This document shows positions 61,758 through 64,000 of a stretch of DNA of 64,000 nucleotides, piece by piece. Location: the NCBI GenBank assembly GCA_021234155.1, contig JAJEKV010000266.1, forward strand, positions 248,001 through 312,000, written 5' to 3'. Made by a program: the position numbers and the translations under genes. Within the stretch, counting starts at the first letter, position 1. Every line of letters begins with the position of its first letter. Below the pieces are notes generated by a model. The model made no database searches. It had not been told where the DNA came from and saw only the letters and a list, made by a program, of their open reading frames with translations. The stretch is from Isoetes taiwanensis. Lineage: Eukaryota; Streptophyta; Lycopodiopsida; Isoetales; Isoetaceae.

Positions 61758-63853
61758 ATGGCGACCATTTTATGGCTACTCTTTTTTTTCGTGGCCATCA
61801 ATGGTGCCCAATATCAGCGTGAGCTGGACATGGTAGAATTTCTACCAGGCCAGCCCCCTGTTGCGTTCCGTCAATATGCTGGCTATGTCACAGTTAACGA
61901 AAACGCAGGTCGTGCCCTTTTCTACTATTTCGTGGAGGCTGAAGATGATCCTCATCTTAAACCTCTCACTCTGTGGCTCAATGGAGGTTCGTTTCTTCTT
62001 CTTCGTCTCTTTGATCATCGTTGGAAACCTAATTTTGTTGTTTAATATCTCTCGTAATCTTTAGGCCCTGGTTGCTCGTCTGTTGGTACCGGAGCATTTA
62101 CTGAGCTTGGCCCTTTCTTTCCTGATAGCTCAGGCACTGGCTTGATACGAAATCATTATGCCTGGAACAGAGGTATGTGTTTCGCAGAAACATTCACTTC
62201 ATAGCTAGTTTTATTGGTACTTCTTAATGTGATCTTCGCTGATCTTATTCTTTGCAGCCACTAATATTCTGTTTGTTGAATCACCTGCTGGAGTTGGTTG
62301 GTCATATTCCAACCGGTCTGATGATTATTGGAGTTTCGATGATAATAAAACGGGTATGGAAATGTTATGCATTTATTTCGTTTGATTAATTATTCCTTTG
62401 ATTTGCTTTTTTCCGTGATCATTTACAGCTGAAGACATGATTATTTTCTTGGTCAATTGGATGGAGAGATTTCCAGAGGTCCAAGATAGGGAATTTTTTC
62501 TGTCAGGGGAGAGCTATGCAGGTAAACCATATGCAGTTGTATATGTTGGAATTTGGAATTTTGAGAACATTTTAGCTGATCTATTACACATAGGAACATG
62601 TCACCTATCTTGCATTATGCAGGGCACTATGTACCCCAACTAGCTGCTGCAATTGTGAAATATTCTGAAGACCCCAAACATTTCTTCTTCAATCTGAAGG
62701 GAATAATTGTATGTTGCACATGTGGAACCTAATTGCTTTCGTATGACCTTTTTAAATCTAGTATTTCTGCTCCTAATTGTGAATACTCTTAATGATTCAG
62801 ATTGGCAATCCTTCTTTAAACCTAGCAATAGACAAGTGGTCGACATATCTTTTTCATTGGTCACATGGTTTAGTATCTGACAAGACATTTCAAGGCCTTT
62901 CTAAATGGTGCAATTGGGAGACCCTAGAGGGCATTGAATGCGAACACTTTGTGGAGCAAGCGACAAGGGAGATTGGTCCTTACATAAATGGTTATGATGT
63001 TCTTGCAGACGTGTGCATTAATCCGATTAATCGTCAGATCATACTAATGAAGCAATTTGTGAGGCTTTTTTTTTTTGGCAAATCCTACGATATATATTGT
63101 GCATGCTTGATGCGTTATTTATTATATGCTGGATTTTGACAGATTATGGGAACCAAGTTTGAATTTAATGCTGATGCTTGTGTGTTTGAAGAAATGACGC
63201 ATTATTTGAACCTTCCTGAAGTTCAAAGAGCTCTTCATAGCAATACAACTGGACTACCATATCAATGGAAATTTTGTGAAGAGTATTGGTCTTCTTTATG
63301 CTTTAGTAGTGTCTTATAGAATCTTGTCATGCAGTATGATGATTTGTTCACTTGTTTATACTAGGGGCATCTTGCAATATGCAAAAAAAGACGCCCGAAA
63401 TGACATTATTCCAGTGATTGGTTTCCTTCTACAAAACGGCCTTCGAGTTTGGATCTACAGGTAGAGAAAGATCCTTTTCACTCTTTATTTTTGTTATTTA
63501 ACAATGATTGTTTTCTTCCTAAAATAGTGGGGATAATGATTCGGTTGTCCCTCTCATTGGCACGAGAAAAATTGTGAACATGATTGCATCAAATTTGAAA
63601 TTGAAGCCCACATTACAATATGCTGCGTGGTACCATCTCAAGCAGGTAAAACATATCAGGCTTGTAAGTCTATACAGCAGTGGATGACTTTGATTCTCTT
63701 TTTCAGGTTGGTGGATGGGCACAAGCTTATGGTAATTTGACATATGCAACCGTTAGAGGTGCATCACACATGGTGCCATATGGCCAACCTTCTAGAGGTT
63801 TGGCATTGTTTCAAAGCTTTTTAGAAGGAGTGCCGTTGCCTTCTAAACCTTGA
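61758..63853 (+). CDS. Serine carboxypeptidase-like protein (SCPL, peptidase family S10), ten exons
   Basis: A secreted or vacuolar alpha/beta-hydrolase that removes C-terminal residues or, in some plant members, acts as an acyltransferase. Exons: 61758-61986, 62065-62172, 62258-62353, 62429-62521, 62623-62708, 62801-63058, 63143-63282, 63365-63460, 63528-63645, 63707-63853. All introns are GT-AG and the frame closes at 456 codons plus TGA, about the family's usual length. Residues 1-17 form a signal peptide. [18 protein letters not shown] (29-46) and [13 protein letters not shown] mark the S10 N-terminus (substrate and oxyanion region). Catalytic Ser173 is in GESYAG, the Asp in SGDND (369-373) and His429 in GASHMVP. 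Potential N-glycosylation sites include NRS, NKT, NTT and NLT. The motif set suggests the SCPL class II/SCPL40s group. This is the only intact host gene in the window; peptidase versus acyltransferase activity cannot be told from sequence alone. Confidence 0.95.
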
Positions 63854-64000
63854 CAAATGGATGTAATATTTTTAATGAAAAAATTCATTGACAATTCACT
63901 TGCATGTTGAAGATGTGCAGTTGTTGGGTCATTATGTAAAAACTAGCAGTAGGTAGGTAGGTGTGGGGCAAAGGGCTTGGGGCAATGGTTGGTTGGTTAC
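63854..64000. terminator. 3' flank of the carboxypeptidase gene
   Basis: AT-rich sequence with AATGAAAA at about 63874, a plausible plant near-upstream polyadenylation signal, then GTAGGTAGGTAGG and other short repeats to the window end. Confidence 0.4.

Overview
The window is nuclear DNA of a land plant. The one intact gene has ten exons and roughly 60-100 bp GT-AG introns. The gene fragments are plant families: cobalamin-independent methionine synthase, ribosomal protein uS9, polyamine transporter, RelA/SpoT homologue and ABCB transporter. The transposons (Helitron, Ty3/gypsy-like LTR element, LINE, CACTA-like element, foldback elements) fit a plant genome. I cannot name the species. The LINE is not of the usual angiosperm L1 type, which makes a non-flowering plant possible but does not prove it.

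Layout. 1-785 (minus): open N-terminal part of a Helitron-type protein running off the left edge, the longest uninterrupted reading frame here. 2.2-4.75 kb: three units of a composite repeat ending in long (TA)n tracts, carrying tRNA-like pol III boxes, heat-shock-element-like arrays and about ten dispersed copies of a CCGTAGGATC motif. 7.1-7.65 kb: hairpin-bearing tandem repeats and a structured hairpin that recurs at 27.8 kb. 8-12.9 kb (minus): a GC-rich decayed LINE with endonuclease and reverse transcriptase. 13-20.3 kb: tandem duplications, a 347 bp foldback element, fragments of metE and uS9, a minisatellite and a dispersed repeat. 22.2-35.2 kb: a gag zinc-knuckle relic and two 3' ends of one Helitron family in opposite orientation, with a block of direct duplications and a polyamine-transporter fragment between them. 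36.7-42 kb: an RSH hydrolase-domain relic, a small foldback element and an ABCB nucleotide-binding-domain fragment.

42.73-52.03 kb is one LTR retrotransposon with a perfect 5 bp target duplication. It has a tRNA-Met primer site and a polypurine tract but only 326 bp of internal DNA. Its 5' LTR is a mosaic and carries a nested 2.66 kb CACTA-like transposon. 54.1-55.4 kb is a decayed Helitron helicase. 61.76-63.85 kb (plus) is the intact gene, a secreted serine carboxypeptidase-like protein of 456 residues for which I could place every splice site.

Overall this is a transposon-dominated interval with one clearly functional host gene at its right end. The fragments of housekeeping genes are best read as transposon-captured or duplicated relics, not an operon or pathway. 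The strongest candidates for something undescribed are the hairpin at 7.6/27.8 kb, whose stems differ but keep pairing, and the (TA)n/tRNA-like/HSE composite repeat.
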